Shown piece after piece: positions 62,829 through 64,000 of a stretch of 64,000 bases of DNA; the stretch's first letter is position 1; each line of letters starts with the position of its first letter. The DNA is from an uncultured Cellulophaga sp. (lineage in GTDB: Bacteria > Bacteroidota > Bacteroidia > Flavobacteriales > Flavobacteriaceae), in assembly GCA_947496695.1 (NCBI GenBank), contig CANMEI010000004.1:186001-250000 (forward strand), in the 5' to 3' direction. The position numbers and the translations under genes were made by a program. The notes beneath the pieces were generated by a model, which saw only the letters and a list, made by a program, of their open reading frames with translations, had not been told where the DNA came from and ran no database searches.

Positions 62829-63941
62829 ATGAGAAAATTTATACTCCTTTTTTCAGCATTTATTTTTGCTACAACAATTGCGAAAGCTGAAACTACAAAC
62901 GATAAGGTTGCAAACAGCAATGCTTATTCTTATAACGATTCATTTATTTTTGTAGAAAATGGCATTACCTTTTCAGTTTACCCAGATGGTGAATTTGATT
63001 TTTATATAGATGAAACAGTTGGTATTAATGCTAATGTTAATATTGGCAATACTAACATCACTTTTAATTCAGGTTATGACTACAACCCGTATGTTCAATA
63101 CGATGATTACGGAGCAGTAATTCAGGTAGAAAACGTGGGTGTTTATTACGATTATTATGGTCGTGTGTCACAAATTGGTGATGTAGATATTAATTATAAT
63201 AATGGAAGAGTTTCAAGACTTGGTAATATGTATGTTTATTACAATAGTAGAGGTCAGTTTAACTACCATAGAGGTTATATTAATGTATACAACAGAAACT
63301 ATATATACCGCCCATTTCATAGATTTTTTGCTAGGCCTTCTGTTAGCTTCAGATTAGTAAACTCAACACCTTATAGAAGGTATTATTCTCCTGTTAGATA
63401 CACATATTATAACCCATACAGATATAATAACCGCAGAGCTTATGCTTCAATAGGTAAAGTACATAAATACAATAAAGCCAGAACTAATAGAGCAACTGTT
63501 TACAGAAATGATAAGAGGGTAGCTGTAAGAAATAACACTAGAAATAATAGAACCTCTCAAAGAAATATTACTTACAATACTGGAAAATCTAATAAAAATT
63601 CAAATGTTAGTTATTCAAGAGGGAATACAACAAGAAGTACAAGAGTAATAAACTCTCCAAGAGCTACAACTAATAGAAGTAGCACACATAGGAGTCCTAA
63701 CAGAACAACAACTAGAAATACAACTAAAACTATTAATAGACCTACAAGAAGTGTTACTACTTCAAGAGCTAATAAAAGTAATAGTTCGGCAAAGAAAAAT
63801 AATACTTCAAATAGAAGTTCTTCTTCAAGATCAGTAAGTACTCCTTCAAGGAATTCTAATAAAAAAAGTACTGCTACAAAAAAAAGTAGTACTTCAAGAA
63901 ATTCAAAATCTACAAGAAGTAATAAAACAAGAAGTAAATAA
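62829..63941 (+). CDS. Exported very basic low-complexity protein
   Basis: The 370 residues have a signal peptide (MRKFILLFSAFIFATTIAKA). A Tyr/Asn/Asp-rich region (about 30-130) follows, with repeating VxxYxDxDGE-like strands (FSVYPDGEFDFYIDETVGIN, YNPYVQYDDYGAVIQVENVG, YDYYGRVSQIGDVDINYNNG). The last 170 residues are low complexity, rich in Arg, Lys, Ser, Thr and Asn, with no Cys and almost no acidic residue, giving a strongly positive pI. I recognise no family. A sigma-54 promoter precedes it. It may bind DNA, polyanions or the cell surface; this is inference only. Confidence 0.85.
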   Translation: MRKFILLFSAFIFATTIAKAETTNDKVANSNAYSYNDSFIFVENGITFSVYPDGEFDFYIDETVGINANVNIGNTNITFNSGYDYNPYVQYDDYGAVIQVENVGVYYDYYGRVSQIGDVDINYNNGRVSRLGNMYVYYNSRGQFNYHRGYINVYNRNYIYRPFHRFFARPSVSFRLVNSTPYRRYYSPVRYTYYNPYRYNNRRAYASIGKVHKYNKARTNRATVYRNDKRVAVRNNTRNNRTSQRNITYNTGKSNKNSNVSYSRGNTTRSTRVINSPRATTNRSSTHRSPNRTTTRNTTKTINRPTRSVTTSRANKSNSSAKKNNTSNRSSSSRSVSTPSRNSNKKSTATKKSSTSRNSKSTRSNKTRSK

Positions 63942-63961
63942 TAAATTTTTAGGTTGGTTGT

Positions 63962-64000
63962 TAATCCCATAGTGAACTTGTTCCTATGGGATTACTTTTT
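63962..64000 (+). terminator. Terminator after the basic protein gene
   Basis: A 10-bp stem TAATCCCATA/TATGGGATTA with a 13-base loop (itself able to pair GAAC/GTTC) is followed by a T-run that reaches the window edge. Confidence 0.88.

Noticed and set aside
63611..63970. A 119-codon leucine/valine/glutamate-rich frame on the minus strand
   Set aside because: It is the antisense of the Arg/Lys/Ser-rich tail of the basic exported protein. Its hydrophobic composition is a mirror of AGA/ACA/AGT codons, and it has no start context.

Overview
The window looks like an ordinary chromosomal segment of a marine-type, low-GC member of the Bacteroidetes, most likely family Flavobacteriaceae. The signs are strong AT bias, a fused lpxC-fabZ gene, a porX gene (type IX secretion regulator), a FecI/FecR/TonB-receptor locus with an STN domain, many short lipoproteins, and repeated use of the Bacteroidetes -7 promoter element TAnnTTTG just upstream of starts. 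I saw no tRNA, rRNA, IS element, prophage or CRISPR array. Both ends cut a locus: efp is truncated at position 1, and the right end falls inside a terminator.

Layout. 1-4.7 kb, minus strand: a lipid A operon (HD hydrolase, lpxD, lpxC/fabZ, lpxA, efp). 4.7-9.3 kb, plus strand: porX, tsaE, a 48-residue lipoprotein, a membrane protein, alanine dehydrogenase and a DUF4258-like protein. 9.4-13.2 kb: proline dehydrogenase divergent from aroB, a DinB-like protein and an Lrp/AsnC regulator. 13.3-17.3 kb: an M14 peptidase divergent from an XRE-type regulator with a cluster of operator-like palindromes between them, then a small lipoprotein and a GT39-type glycosyltransferase. 17.3-26 kb, minus strand: sterol desaturase family protein, alpha/beta hydrolase, membrane LytTR regulator, topoisomerase IV (parC, parE) and ychF.

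26.2-31.1 kb: an ECF sigma / FecR anti-sigma / TonB receptor signalling locus. 31.2-36.6 kb: ferredoxin, LuxC-like acyl-CoA reductase, serC, a serA-like gene, DUF937 and two small membrane or lipoprotein families. 36.6-39.3 kb: a His/Cys-containing membrane peptide and a second TonB receptor, plausibly a metal uptake pair. 39.4-42.5 kb: small membrane protein, folE, LolD-type ATPase, CPBP protease and a TIGR02757 protein. 42.5-46 kb: a two-gene minus-strand unit encoding a PhoX/DUF839-like lipoprotein with a collagen-like segment and an imelysin-like/di-heme peroxidase fusion. 46-52.7 kb: GT2 glycosyltransferase, GIY-YIG protein, BatA-type membrane protein coupled to a dihydroorotase homologue that has lost its metal ligands, two small DUF4870-like proteins and an esterase. 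52.7-64 kb: MBL hydrolase, a large conserved cytosolic protein of unknown role, bcp, a cysteine-free endonuclease III, a 47-residue peptide, an ECF sigma factor, uvrA, a PQQ-type propeller protein, and an exported very basic protein behind a near-consensus sigma-54 promoter.

Most genes are core or lineage-typical. I did not find a clear-cut new multi-gene system. The best candidates for something undescribed are the imelysin/peroxidase plus PhoX-like lipoprotein pair, the operator array at 14.46-14.54 kb, the metal-ligand-less dihydroorotase coupled to a BatA-type protein, and the sigma-54-driven basic exported protein. All family assignments come from motif recognition by eye; no database search was run.
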